Shown one piece after another: positions 42,497-51,928 of a DNA stretch of 64,000 bases. Made by a program: the position numbers and the translations under genes. Numbering within the stretch: the stretch's first letter is position 1; each line of letters begins with the position of its first letter. The notes under the pieces were generated by a model. It made no database searches, was not told where the DNA came from, and was given only the letters and a program-made list of their open reading frames with translations. The stretch comes from Indolivaga capnocytophagoides DSM 22835 (GTDB lineage: Bacteria > Bacteroidota > Bacteroidia > Bacteroidales > Dysgonomonadaceae). The stretch covers positions 168,829 to 232,828 of the forward strand of contig NZ_KE384530.1 in NCBI RefSeq assembly GCF_000426485.1, written 5' to 3'.

Positions 42497-45400
42497 ATGA
42501 ATTTACATAAAATAAATAGACCCATACTGAGCTTTTGTTTGTTCGGGTTAGCTTTATCGGCATATGGGCAGGCAAATACAGATGGGGTACATTATACAGG
42601 TTCAACTTTATCGAATGTCGATTATCATCACGGACAATTGAGCCCAGCTGTAGGAACTCATAATATCCAGACAATGAGGGCAAGCCGCCTACACCCAGAT
42701 AAGACTGACGGGTTAGGTTATACATACAATCATGCTCCGATGTTGGCATATTGGAACGGACAGTTTTATCTTGAATACCTCAATGCACCTGTTGGAGAGC
42801 ACATGCCTCCCGGAGAGGCCATGTTACAAACCTCGAAAGATGGTTATAATTGGTCGAGGCCGGAAGTTATTTTTCCTAAATACAAAGTGCCCGACGGATA
42901 TTCGAAGGACGGAAAAGGAACTCCTGCAAAAGATTTATATGCGATAACACATTTTAGAGTAGCTTTTTTTACTTCATCAACAGGACGTCTTTTAGCAATG
43001 ACTTCGTACGGAGTATGCTTGGATATGAAAGACGATCCGAATGATGGAAACGGCATAGGCAGAGTAATCAGAGAGATTAAAAAAGACGGGTCTTTTGGCC
43101 CTATTCATTTCATTCGTTACAACCATTCTTTTAATGAAAAGAATACAGATTATCCGTTCTATAAGAAATCGAAAGATAAAGGATTTGTTCAGGCTTGCGA
43201 CGAACTGTTAGCTAATCCGTTGTATATGATGCAATGGGTGGAAGAGGCTGATCGTAACGACCCCATTATACCTTTGAAGAAGCCTTATAAAGCATTCAGT
43301 TATTATAAATTGAATGACGGACGTACTGTTGGCCTGTGGAAACATGCATTGACTGCTATAAGTAATGATGATGGTAAAACCTGGCCTGAGAATGCTTACC
43401 GAGCACCGGGATTTGTGAATAGTAATGCAAAAATATGGGGGCAGAAAACATCTGACGGTAAATATGCTACGGTATACAATCCTTCGGAATTTCGTTGGCC
43501 AATGGCAGTATCAACTAGTGACGACGGATTGGAATACACCTCATTATATTTAGTGCATGGAGACCTGACACCCATGCGTTACGGAGGTAATTATAAATCG
43601 AGAGGTCCTCAATATATCAGAGGTATACAGGATAATAACGGTACTCCACCCGATGGCAACATGTGGGTAACATATAGTTTGAATAAAGAAGATATATGGG
43701 TGTCAAAAGTACCTGTGCCTATTACAGATCAGGCTATGAGTCATGCCGATGAAATATTCAATAATATGCCAGAAGGCAAAGAGTTGGATGTGTGGAATAT
43801 ATACAGTCCGCTTTGGGCTCCTGCAAAAATAGAAAGGCGTGCCGATGGTAAACGTTGGTTAGCTCTTAAAGATTGGGATAAGCACGATTATGCCAAAGCA
43901 GAAAGAGTTATACCCGAAGCGAAATTACTCAATGCATCATTTTCGGTTATTCCTGAGCAAAACGATAAAGGCAGTTTACAGATAGAGTTTCAGAATGCAA
44001 AAGGAGAGGCTTGTACACGAATTAGTTTTGATGCTGATGGAATACTGCGAATAAAAAATGGAGCAAGATATGGAACATTGTCTCCGTATGTTGCCGGAAC
44101 TCAGTATGATTTTGATATATCATTATCAACACCTACCCGTAGTCTGACAATGAAATTGAACGGAAAAGATATTTCTACTAAATTATTCTTTAATCCTGTT
44201 GAATCGATCAAAAGAATAGTGTTCCGTACAGGAGATTTACCGCAAGATCCAACACCGGAAACTCCTGCCGATAGATTTACTGATATGCCCGATGCGGATG
44301 CAGATGAATCAATGGCAGCATATTATATATCGGGTTTGCATACCAAAGATTTAGGAAATACAGCCGCTATTTTAGTTAGTGATAATTACAAACCGTATGT
44401 GGATTATTTCAATGCAATGGAAGATGAGAATGTGGTGCAGTCTATACCGAATGCTCAGTCGTGGGATTGGATGAAATCTAATATTCCGTTATTCGATTGT
44501 CCACAGAAAAACTTCGAAGAGATTTATTATTATCGTTGGTGGTCGTATCGAAAGCATATCAAAGATACTCCTGTCGGATATGCGATAACCGAATTTCTGG
44601 TCGATCGTCCTTATGCAGATAAGTACAATATGATAGCCTGTGCTATCGGTCATCATGTGTATGAAGGACGGTGGTTGCACGATCAGAAGTACGTGAATCA
44701 GTATATTCATACGTGGTTTAGAGGCAATGAAGGTCAGCCGATGAAAAAATTGCGTTTCTTTAGCAGTTGGACAGCCGATGCTCTATACAATAAATATATG
44801 GTAGATGGTAATCAGTCGTATCTGACAGATATGTATCCCGATCTTCAATGGGAGTTTACGCAATGGGATGATCATTTATTACCCAGCGGGTTGTATTGGC
44901 AGGAAGACGTAAAAGATGGCATGGAAGAACAAATCAGCGGAGGACGAAGAAAGAAATATGCTCGTCCTACTATTAATTCATACATGTATGGAAATGCTAA
45001 AGCGCTTGCCGAAATTGCCAAACTCAAAGGTGATAAAGACAATGCAGATAAATATGCAAATAAGGCAGTTCAGATAAAAGATTTGGTAGAGAGTCAATTG
45101 TGGAATAAAGACAGTGTTTTTTTCGAAACATTACGTAAACCCGGCGAGTTTGCTTTGGTTAGAGAAGCTATTGGTTATATTCCATGGTACTTTGGTCTTC
45201 CATCTGATAAAGAAAATTTTAGTGCTGCTTGGAAACAAGTAACAGATACTAAAGGTTTTTGTGCGCCTTTCGGATTAACCACAGCTGAGCGTCGTCATCC
45301 TTTGTTTCGTTCGCATGGATGTTGTCGTTGTGAATGGGATGGGGCAGTATGGCCTTTCGCTTCTTCGCAAACTTTGACGGCAATGGCTAATGTACTGAAC

Positions 45401-45832
45401 AACTATTCCCAAAAGGATGTATTGAACGACAGTATTTATTTTAAAGAAATGGAAACATACGTTCAGAGTCAGTATTATAGGGGAAAACCGTATGTCGGTG
45501 AATATCTTGATGAAAAGACCGGTTATTGGCTGAAAGGTGATGAAGAGCGCAGTCGTTATTATAATCACTCTACTTTTAATGATTTAATTATTTCGGGACT
45601 GATCGGGTTACGTCCTCGAGCTGACAATGTATTGGAAGTAAATCCGCTGTTACCGAAAGATAAATGGGATTGGTTCTGTTTGGATAATATATTGTATCAC
45701 AATCGAATAATAACCATTGTTTGGGACAAAAACGGTGATCGCTACAAACGAGGTAAAGGTTTCTACATATTGGTTGACGGCAAAGAAGTTATTCGTAAGG
45801 TTGATATAGAAAAGGTTATATACAATCTGTAA
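42497..45832 (+). CDS. GH143 DHA hydrolase / GH142 beta-L-arabinofuranosidase fusion (BT1020-like)
   Basis: An 1111-residue secreted protein (signal 1-24, ALSAYGQ), nearly identical in length to BT1020. Residues about 30-430 form a sialidase-like propeller (MLQTSKDGYNWSRPE, AISNDDGKTWPE, VSTSDDGLEY), the GH143 part. Residues about 440-620 are a beta-sandwich linker. Residues about 640-1070 form an (alpha/alpha)6 barrel (YYYRWWSYRKHI, GLYWQEDVKDGMEEQ, RCEWDGAVWPFASSQ, YYNHSTFNDLI), the GH142 part. In B. thetaiotaomicron this double enzyme removes RG-II chain D: first the beta-L-arabinofuranose, then the 3-deoxy-lyxo-heptulosaric acid (DHA). Confidence 0.9.
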   Translation: MNLHKINRPILSFCLFGLALSAYGQANTDGVHYTGSTLSNVDYHHGQLSPAVGTHNIQTMRASRLHPDKTDGLGYTYNHAPMLAYWNGQFYLEYLNAPVGEHMPPGEAMLQTSKDGYNWSRPEVIFPKYKVPDGYSKDGKGTPAKDLYAITHFRVAFFTSSTGRLLAMTSYGVCLDMKDDPNDGNGIGRVIREIKKDGSFGPIHFIRYNHSFNEKNTDYPFYKKSKDKGFVQACDELLANPLYMMQWVEEADRNDPIIPLKKPYKAFSYYKLNDGRTVGLWKHALTAISNDDGKTWPENAYRAPGFVNSNAKIWGQKTSDGKYATVYNPSEFRWPMAVSTSDDGLEYTSLYLVHGDLTPMRYGGNYKSRGPQYIRGIQDNNGTPPDGNMWVTYSLNKEDIWVSKVPVPITDQAMSHADEIFNNMPEGKELDVWNIYSPLWAPAKIERRADGKRWLALKDWDKHDYAKAERVIPEAKLLNASFSVIPEQNDKGSLQIEFQNAKGEACTRISFDADGILRIKNGARYGTLSPYVAGTQYDFDISLSTPTRSLTMKLNGKDISTKLFFNPVESIKRIVFRTGDLPQDPTPETPADRFTDMPDADADESMAAYYISGLHTKDLGNTAAILVSDNYKPYVDYFNAMEDENVVQSIPNAQSWDWMKSNIPLFDCPQKNFEEIYYYRWWSYRKHIKDTPVGYAITEFLVDRPYADKYNMIACAIGHHVYEGRWLHDQKYVNQYIHTWFRGNEGQPMKKLRFFSSWTADALYNKYMVDGNQSYLTDMYPDLQWEFTQWDDHLLPSGLYWQEDVKDGMEEQISGGRRKKYARPTINSYMYGNAKALAEIAKLKGDKDNADKYANKAVQIKDLVESQLWNKDSVFFETLRKPGEFALVREAIGYIPWYFGLPSDKENFSAAWKQVTDTKGFCAPFGLTTAERRHPLFRSHGCCRCEWDGAVWPFASSQTLTAMANVLNNYSQKDVLNDSIYFKEMETYVQSQYYRGKPYVGEYLDEKTGYWLKGDEERSRYYNHSTFNDLIISGLIGLRPRADNVLEVNPLLPKDKWDWFCLDNILYHNRIITIVWDKNGDRYKRGKGFYILVDGKEVIRKVDIEKVIYNL

Positions 45833-45869
45833 TATTCAGGTTAGTGTGTTTACAAAAAAATATAAGTAA

Positions 45870-47288
45870 ATGAAAAAGGTCATATTATTTATTATTGTTG
45901 CTGTTTATATACTTCAAGCTCATGCAGGAATTAAATTGCCTGCGATTTTTAGTGATAATATGATGTTTCAACAAAACTCGGAAGTCAAAATTTGGGGTTG
46001 GGGAGAGAAAAACAGCACAGTAGAAGTAAGGCCATCGTGGACTAACGAACCTTATTATACAAAAGTTGATAAGGACGGCAGGTGGTTTGTATATGTCAAA
46101 ACACTGGAAGCCGATAACCGCGCTTATTCGATCGCAATCAGTGATGAACAAAACAGTGTCACCTTCAATAATATACTGATAGGTGAGGTGTGGCTTTGTC
46201 TTGGGCAATCGAATATGGAAATGCCTATGAAAGGTTTTAAAGGACAACCTGTGAAAAACAGTAATACTGATATACTGAAGTCTGCGAACAAGAAGATTCG
46301 TTTGTTTACGGTAAAAAGAACATCTCTTTTGAATCGGACTGATGATGTGATTGGTACATGGACTGAGGCTTCTCCCGAAACGGTACGTGAGTTTAGTGCA
46401 ACCGGCTATTATTTTGGTCGTCTTCTGAACGAAATGCTTGACGTACCGGTCGGACTTGTATTGTCGTCATGGGGTGGTACATGGATAGAAAGCTGGATGG
46501 CAAAAGAATGGCTCATCGGCTTCCCTGAAATAAGTATCCCGAAAGCCGAAGCCGATATTAAAGTACCTAATCGTACAGCTACTACATTGTACAACGGTAT
46601 GATAAATCCGATCAAAGGGTACACTATTAAAGGCAGTATTATGTACCAGGGCGAGTCTAATTACGATCGTCCGAAACAATACGTTCCATTATTCGAGAAA
46701 TTCGTAAAGGAGTTGAGATCTTCATGGGGACAGGGTGATTTTCCGTTTTATTTTTGCCAGATTGCACCTTATGACAATCCGCCCGAAGCGCATGGAGATT
46801 TTAATGCTGCCTATCTGAGAGAAGCCCAATTGAAGGTATCCCGTAATATACCCAATTCGGGTATGGTTGTATTGATGGATATAGGCGAAGAATATAATAT
46901 TCACCCACAGGACAAACAGACCGGAGGCGAACGTTTGGCGATGATGGCTTTGGGTAAAGCTTACAACAAAATGGGTTTTGCTTTCGAAAGCCCAAGTTTC
47001 GAAGGTATGGAGATCAAAGATTCTGTGGCTATTCTCAGTTTTGCCAATGCACCGATGTGGATGACATCATTCGGAAAGGAAATGAAGGAATTCGAGATAG
47101 CCGGATCAGACCGGAAATTTTATCCGGCAAAAGCTAGATTCAACAGAAGCAAAGTAGAGGTGTCTTCCGACAAGGTGCTTCAGCCTGTTGCCGTCAGGTA
47201 TGGTTTTAAAGATTATGTGAAAGCAGACTTGTTTGGTACTGAAGGACTTCCTGTATCTTCATTCAGAACTGATGATTGGGATGAATAA
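45870..47288 (+). CDS. Sialate O-acetylesterase-type carbohydrate esterase
   Basis: A 472-residue secreted SGNH-like esterase (signal 1-19, LQAHAG). It shows the sialate-O-acetylesterase pattern: beta-domain opening IKLPAIFSDNMMFQQ, catalytic Ser in GQSNMEMP, IMYQGESNY and the Asp/His block DIGEEYNIHPQDK. The name is inherited from the family; many PUL members remove acetyl groups from plant polysaccharides. RG-II side chain B is acetylated on 2-O-methyl-fucose and aceric acid, so these are likely targets (inference). Its stop overlaps the next start by 8 bp (ATGAATAA), pointing to coupled translation. Confidence 0.88.
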   Translation: MKKVILFIIVAVYILQAHAGIKLPAIFSDNMMFQQNSEVKIWGWGEKNSTVEVRPSWTNEPYYTKVDKDGRWFVYVKTLEADNRAYSIAISDEQNSVTFNNILIGEVWLCLGQSNMEMPMKGFKGQPVKNSNTDILKSANKKIRLFTVKRTSLLNRTDDVIGTWTEASPETVREFSATGYYFGRLLNEMLDVPVGLVLSSWGGTWIESWMAKEWLIGFPEISIPKAEADIKVPNRTATTLYNGMINPIKGYTIKGSIMYQGESNYDRPKQYVPLFEKFVKELRSSWGQGDFPFYFCQIAPYDNPPEAHGDFNAAYLREAQLKVSRNIPNSGMVVLMDIGEEYNIHPQDKQTGGERLAMMALGKAYNKMGFAFESPSFEGMEIKDSVAILSFANAPMWMTSFGKEMKEFEIAGSDRKFYPAKARFNRSKVEVSSDKVLQPVAVRYGFKDYVKADLFGTEGLPVSSFRTDDWDE

Positions 47289-49566
47289 AAGGTTATTATT
47301 GATATACATTCTCTTTTTGAGTTCTCTCTGTTTTAGAGCAGCGGATGTAAAGACGTATAATGTAGTGTGGAACACTCAAAGCAACAATTCATCTGAAAGT
47401 ATGCCCTGTGGGGGTGGAGATATCGGCTTGAATGTCTGGGTGGAGGATGGCGATATCCTGTTTTATATGTCCCGCAGTGGAGCTTTTGATGAAAATAATA
47501 CTCTATTGAAGCAAGGGCGTGTTAGGATACGTTTATCTTCAAATCCTTTTGGAGATGATAAATTCAGTCAGGAGTTGCTTCTGGATGAGGGTTGCATAAA
47601 AATAAGCGGAGAGAATAAAGGTGAGAAGACTACGGTTCGTATATGGGTGGATATATTTAATCCCGTTATTCATGTCGATATAGAGAATAATAAAAATATA
47701 ACAGCAGAGATACATTACGAGAATTGGAGATACAAAGACCGATTGCTGAGAAAGCAGGAAAGTAACCAGAATTCCTATAAATGGGCGGCACCCACAGACC
47801 TGAAGACGTTGAAAGATTCTGTGTCCTTTGATAAGGGGCGGATATTGTTTTACCATCGGAACAAGAGTTACACTGTAGTCGATGAGACTGTAAAACAGCA
47901 GGGTCTGTCGGCATATATGTCCGATATATATAATCCGATAAAGAATCTTATATCCGGCGGCTATATTCAAGCTAAAGGCTTTGATATTATAAATCGGGGG
48001 GAAGGTATCTATGGTCAGACTGATTATCAGAGTTGGATATTAAGCAATTCCCGACCCATGCGTAGTATCAATGTATCTATTGCCTTAAATGTCGAACAGG
48101 CAGAGGAGATCGAACAATGGAAGAATAATCTGTATAAACCTGTTTTGTCGGACAAGAATAAAAATATAGCATGGTGGAAATCTTTCTGGCAACGAAGTTA
48201 TGTCCATATCTCACCTTCTAATCAGGATAAAGATGCATTTCAAGTAGTGAAGAATTATCACTTATTTCGTTACATGCTGGCATGTAATGCTTATGGTAAA
48301 TATCCGACTAAATTCAATGGAGGGCTGTTTACATTCGATCCCGAATCAGTAGATAGTACATTTGCCTTTACACCCGATTTCAGAAAATGGGGAGGGGGCA
48401 CATTTACAGCTCAAAATCAAAGGTTGGTATATTTTCCGATGCTAAAAAATGGTGATGGTGATATGCTTCGCTCTCAATTCCATTTTTACAAGAATCTGCT
48501 ACCTGTGGCTGAACTTCGCAGCAAAGTTTATTGGGGGCACGATGGAGCGTGTTTTACCGAGCAGTTAGAAAACTGCGGCTTGCCCAATCCGAGTGAATAT
48601 GGATGGAAACGCCCCGAGCAGTTTGATAAAGGTTTGGAGTACAATGCTTGGCTTGAATATCAGTGGGATACTGTTCTGGAATTTTGTTATATGATTTTGC
48701 AATATCACACCTATACAGGAGTCAATATAGATGAATATCTACCTCTGATCAAAAGTTGCCTTGTATTCTTTGACGAACATTATCAGTATCTGGCAAAAGA
48801 GCGGGGACGTAAATCGTTGGACGGAGACGGTAAATTGGTTCTGTATCCGGGATCGGCTTGTGAGACATATAAAATGGCTTACAATGCTTCGTCAACTATA
48901 GCTGCTTTACAATCAGTAACGTCATCTTTGTTGAGATGTGAGACAATATTGAAGGATAGCAATGATATTAAATATTTTACGGAACTAAGAAACCGGATTC
49001 CTGAATTACCACAACACTCAGTGGATGGTAAAACGCTGATAGCTCCTGCGAAATTATGGGAACGTGTTAATAATGTGGAAACTCCTCAATTGTATCCTGT
49101 GTATCCATGGGGCATTTATGGTATTGGTAATAAAAATATGGAAGTTGCTCTTAATACGTGGAAATACGATAAGGATGCTATCCGTTTCAGAAGCCATATC
49201 GGGTGGAAGCAGGATGCTATATGGGCAGCCCGGCTGGGATTGACCGAAGATGCCTGGACTTTAGTTAAAGCCAAACTAAAAGATGGTGATCATCGTTTTC
49301 CTGCATTTTGGGGCCCAGGATATGATTGGACGCCCGACCACAACTGGGGTGGGAGCGGAATGATTGCATTGCAAGAAATGCTAGTACAGGAAACTGCTGA
49401 TTCGAAGATTATTCTATTGCCATCGTGGCCTCAGGATATTGATGTGTCATTTAAACTTCATCTGTCGAAGAATACAACTGTTGAGTGTAATTATGAAAAA
49501 GGTAAAATAACTTATCTGAATATATATCCGAAAGAGCGGTTCTCTGATATTCTTGAGATTAATTAA
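47281..49566 (+). CDS. DUF5703-type glycoside hydrolase, (alpha/alpha)6 barrel; candidate GH139
   Basis: A 761-residue secreted protein; ATG at 47281 (MNKRLLLIYILFLSSLCFRA) gives the signal peptide and overlaps the preceding gene. The N-terminal beta-sandwich opens YNVVWNTQSNNSSESMPCGGG, and the barrel has NAYGKYPTKFNGGLFTFD, YWGHDGACFTEQ and PGYDWTPDHNWGG. This is the GH95/GH65-like fold with a DUF5703-type N-terminus. Among known RG-II activities, an alpha-2-O-methyl-L-fucosidase (GH139) is not otherwise assigned here, which makes it a candidate; this is inference by elimination. The stop TAA overlaps the tip of repeat copy B. Confidence 0.65.
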   Translation: MNKRLLLIYILFLSSLCFRAADVKTYNVVWNTQSNNSSESMPCGGGDIGLNVWVEDGDILFYMSRSGAFDENNTLLKQGRVRIRLSSNPFGDDKFSQELLLDEGCIKISGENKGEKTTVRIWVDIFNPVIHVDIENNKNITAEIHYENWRYKDRLLRKQESNQNSYKWAAPTDLKTLKDSVSFDKGRILFYHRNKSYTVVDETVKQQGLSAYMSDIYNPIKNLISGGYIQAKGFDIINRGEGIYGQTDYQSWILSNSRPMRSINVSIALNVEQAEEIEQWKNNLYKPVLSDKNKNIAWWKSFWQRSYVHISPSNQDKDAFQVVKNYHLFRYMLACNAYGKYPTKFNGGLFTFDPESVDSTFAFTPDFRKWGGGTFTAQNQRLVYFPMLKNGDGDMLRSQFHFYKNLLPVAELRSKVYWGHDGACFTEQLENCGLPNPSEYGWKRPEQFDKGLEYNAWLEYQWDTVLEFCYMILQYHTYTGVNIDEYLPLIKSCLVFFDEHYQYLAKERGRKSLDGDGKLVLYPGSACETYKMAYNASSTIAALQSVTSSLLRCETILKDSNDIKYFTELRNRIPELPQHSVDGKTLIAPAKLWERVNNVETPQLYPVYPWGIYGIGNKNMEVALNTWKYDKDAIRFRSHIGWKQDAIWAARLGLTEDAWTLVKAKLKDGDHRFPAFWGPGYDWTPDHNWGGSGMIALQEMLVQETADSKIILLPSWPQDIDVSFKLHLSKNTTVECNYEKGKITYLNIYPKERFSDILEIN

Positions 49567-49652
49567 GGTCTCAGGTCATTTATTGATTTTGTAAGTACAA
49601 AGACATTAGAAGATAGTTTTTTATATGTCATTAAATATTTAATGTTACTTAT
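49563..49652 (+). repeat. Palindrome-tipped intergenic repeat, copy B
   Basis: Begins TTAAGGTCTCAGGTC, contains GTCATTAAATATTT and ends TGTTACTTAT. The left TTAA supplies the stop codon of the DUF5703 gene. Confidence 0.8.
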
Positions 49653-49743
49653 TTTGTAAATTAGGCACGGAAATAAATTAACGTTTAGTTGCATATTTCT
49701 GTGCTGTAATTTTTGCAGATAGGTTCAGAGTTTAGTGTCTTAT

Positions 49744-49777
49744 TTTGTGCTTAAACGTTTAATTTTGCGTATATTTG
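49744..49777 (+). promoter_or_regulatory. lacI promoter with perfect operator palindrome
   Basis: TTTG (49,744-49,747), a 22-base spacer and TATATTTG (49,770-49,777) form a Bacteroidota-type promoter. The perfect palindrome TTAAACGTTTAA (49,751-49,762) fills the spacer, so the regulator probably represses itself. A weaker AACGTTT core lies about 70 bp upstream at 49,680-49,686. Confidence 0.78.
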
Positions 49778-49806
49778 TGATATAATCCTTAATAAACGAA
49801 TAAAGA

Positions 49807-50808
49807 ATGTCCCGAGTATCAATAAAAATGATTGCCCAAACGTTAGGTGTCTCTAATGCAACCGTTTCGCTTGTTCTGAACGGAAAAGAAAAAGAAGGAC
49901 GTGTAGGAAAAGAGCTGGCGGAGAAAATAAGGATAAAAGCGAAAGAATTAAATTATGAGCCTAATAGTCTGGCTCGTAGTCTACGTATGGGCAAATCCCA
50001 AACTATCGGGCTTATTGTGGCGGACATTTCAAATCCTTTTTTCGGAAAATTGGCCTTTCATATACAAGAGCAGGCTCAGAAATATGGATATACGGTTTTC
50101 ATAACTAATACCAACGAGGATACGGAGAAAATGCAGACGATGATAAATACACTGAAAAACAGGCAGGTGGATGGTTTTATCATTATCCCTACCGAATATG
50201 GAAGCGATGCTATACGAGACCTGAATAAAACTAATATTCCTGTGGTATTATTGGATCGGTATTATCCGGATATTACAAATAATTATGTGATTATTGACAA
50301 CTTTAATTCGGCATATAAGGCTGCTGAATTTATTTTGTCTCAAGGATGTAGAAAGACAGCTTTCATTACATATCAGAATTCTATGCAGCACTTTACCCAG
50401 CGTCTGGAAGGATATACAGAAGCTATGAAAAATGCTAAGATGCTTGATGTGAATCTTATAAAGAAAGTTAGGTATTCGAATTTAGAGAAGGATATTATAA
50501 AGACAATCGATAAGGTGCTGGAAAAAGACATTGACAGTATCTTTTTTGCAACAGACTCAATCTGTGCAGCTGCGATAAAATATTTACAGAAGAAAGATCC
50601 TTCGGTTTTGAAAAAATTACGATTAACCAGTTTTGACTATAGCGAAATTTTTGATTTTATAGATAAGCCTGTATCGCATATTCTTCAGCCTTTACCCGAA
50701 ATGGGGAAAAAGTCGATAGATATTCTTATGGATTTAATCAATTCAAAATTAGAGACTCAGGAGACACAGACTGTTTGTTTCCCTTGTGAATTTGTTTTAT
50801 ATAAATAA
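49807..50808 (+). CDS. LacI-family transcription regulator of the RG-II/L-galactose genes
   Basis: A 333-residue LacI/GalR protein: N-terminal helix-turn-helix (SIKMIAQTLGVSNATVSLVLNG, residues 5-26), hinge helix with PNSLARSLRMG (Leu-Ala-Arg, the residues that open a central CpG), then the periplasmic-binding-protein-like sensor from TIGLIVADISNPFFGKLA. CG-centred palindromes fitting such a hinge occur in its own promoter and in those of susC, GH28 and the cassette that follows. The ligand is unknown; L-galactose or a catabolic intermediate is the natural guess. LacI control of a SusCD locus is less usual than hybrid two-component or ECF/anti-sigma control. Confidence 0.93.
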   Translation: MSRVSIKMIAQTLGVSNATVSLVLNGKEKEGRVGKELAEKIRIKAKELNYEPNSLARSLRMGKSQTIGLIVADISNPFFGKLAFHIQEQAQKYGYTVFITNTNEDTEKMQTMINTLKNRQVDGFIIIPTEYGSDAIRDLNKTNIPVVLLDRYYPDITNNYVIIDNFNSAYKAAEFILSQGCRKTAFITYQNSMQHFTQRLEGYTEAMKNAKMLDVNLIKKVRYSNLEKDIIKTIDKVLEKDIDSIFFATDSICAAAIKYLQKKDPSVLKKLRLTSFDYSEIFDFIDKPVSHILQPLPEMGKKSIDILMDLINSKLETQETQTVCFPCEFVLYK

Positions 50809-50845
50809 TCCATTTGCTTATTAGCAGGTGGTGTATTTTTTATAT

Positions 50846-50877
50846 TTTCAAGTTAATCGTTTTAGCGTTTATTCCTG
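50846..50877 (+). promoter_or_regulatory. Probable promoter/operator of the L-galactose cassette
   Basis: TTAATCGTTTTA (50,853-50,864) differs from the GH28 operator by one base. It is centred 11.5 bp before TATTCCTG (50,870-50,877), the same spacing as in the GH28 promoter. The -33 box would be TTTC (50,846-50,849). The -7 box is imperfect, so the promoter call is weaker than the operator. Confidence 0.55.
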
Positions 50878-50952
50878 AAAAAACAAAAAAGCAAGAGAAC
50901 CTTAACTGCAACAAAATAATAAAAGACTCATGTTTAGAATAGAAAAAATAAT

Positions 50953-51885
50953 ATGGAATACAGAAAATTAGGAAATACAGACCTCAAAGTATCAAACATC
51001 AGTTTTGGGGCGTCTTCTTTGGGTGGAGTATTTCATCCTGTGGATGAAAGCAAAGCCATACAAACAGTACATACGGTAATAGAACAAGGCATAAACTTTA
51101 TAGATGTATCTCCTTATTATGGGCATTTGAAGGCAGAAATCATATTAGGCAAAGCTTTAAAAGATATAGACCGCAATAAATATTATCTGTCATCTAAGGT
51201 CGGCAGATACGGGAGTAATGGCATTAATACGTGGGACTATTCGGCACAGAGAGTCAAGGAAAGCGTTTATGAAAGTATGGAACGTCTCCATGTAGACTAT
51301 TTGGATATAATAAATGTGCATGACATTGAATTTGCTGATCTGGATCAGGTTTGTAATGAAACGCTGCCTGCATTGAAAGAATTGCAGGAGAAGAAAATAG
51401 TGGGGTATGTAGGGATAACCAATTTAAATCTGAATCATTTTAAGTATGTAATCGAACATACTGCACCTCATACAATAGATGTATTGTTAAGCTTTTGCCA
51501 TTATTGCTTAAATGACGATAGCTTGTTGGATTATCTTGATTATTTTGAAGAAAAAGGAATCGGAGTTATCAATGCGTCGCCGTTCTCAATGGGGCTATTA
51601 ACCGAAAGAGGAGCTCCGGACTGGCATCCAGCCCCACAGCAGTTGAAAAATCTATGCCATAAAGCTGCTCGATATTGCAGAAGCCGCGAAACTCCAATAG
51701 AACAGCTTGCTATAAAATATTCAACATCAAACCCGAGAATAGCTACTACATTATTCAGTAGTGCCAGACCTGAAGCTGTCATTCAAAATCTGGAGTGGGA
51801 AAAGGCCGCCCTTGATAAGAATTTATTAGAAGATGTTCAGAAGATACTGGCTCCCCGCTTTAGGGATTCATGGGTGAACAGTTAA
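50953..51885 (+). CDS. Aldo/keto reductase, probable L-galactose 1-dehydrogenase
   Basis: A 310-residue cytoplasmic aldo/keto reductase with no signal peptide. Catalytic residues are visible: Asp and Tyr in FIDVSPYYG, Lys in LSSKVGRYG and His in INVHDIE. It resembles the L-galactose/L-fucose dehydrogenase branch of the superfamily, including plant L-galactose dehydrogenase. With the dehydrogenase, lactonase and symporter that follow, it fits the first step of the B. vulgatus L-galactose route: L-galactose to L-galactono-1,5-lactone. L-fucose or D-arabinose oxidation is the main alternative. Confidence 0.82.
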   Translation: MEYRKLGNTDLKVSNISFGASSLGGVFHPVDESKAIQTVHTVIEQGINFIDVSPYYGHLKAEIILGKALKDIDRNKYYLSSKVGRYGSNGINTWDYSAQRVKESVYESMERLHVDYLDIINVHDIEFADLDQVCNETLPALKELQEKKIVGYVGITNLNLNHFKYVIEHTAPHTIDVLLSFCHYCLNDDSLLDYLDYFEEKGIGVINASPFSMGLLTERGAPDWHPAPQQLKNLCHKAARYCRSRETPIEQLAIKYSTSNPRIATTLFSSARPEAVIQNLEWEKAALDKNLLEDVQKILAPRFRDSWVNS

Positions 51886-51928
51886 ATAACTCAATAAAAA
51901 TAAACCAGAACTTAACCTTCCTGAAAAT

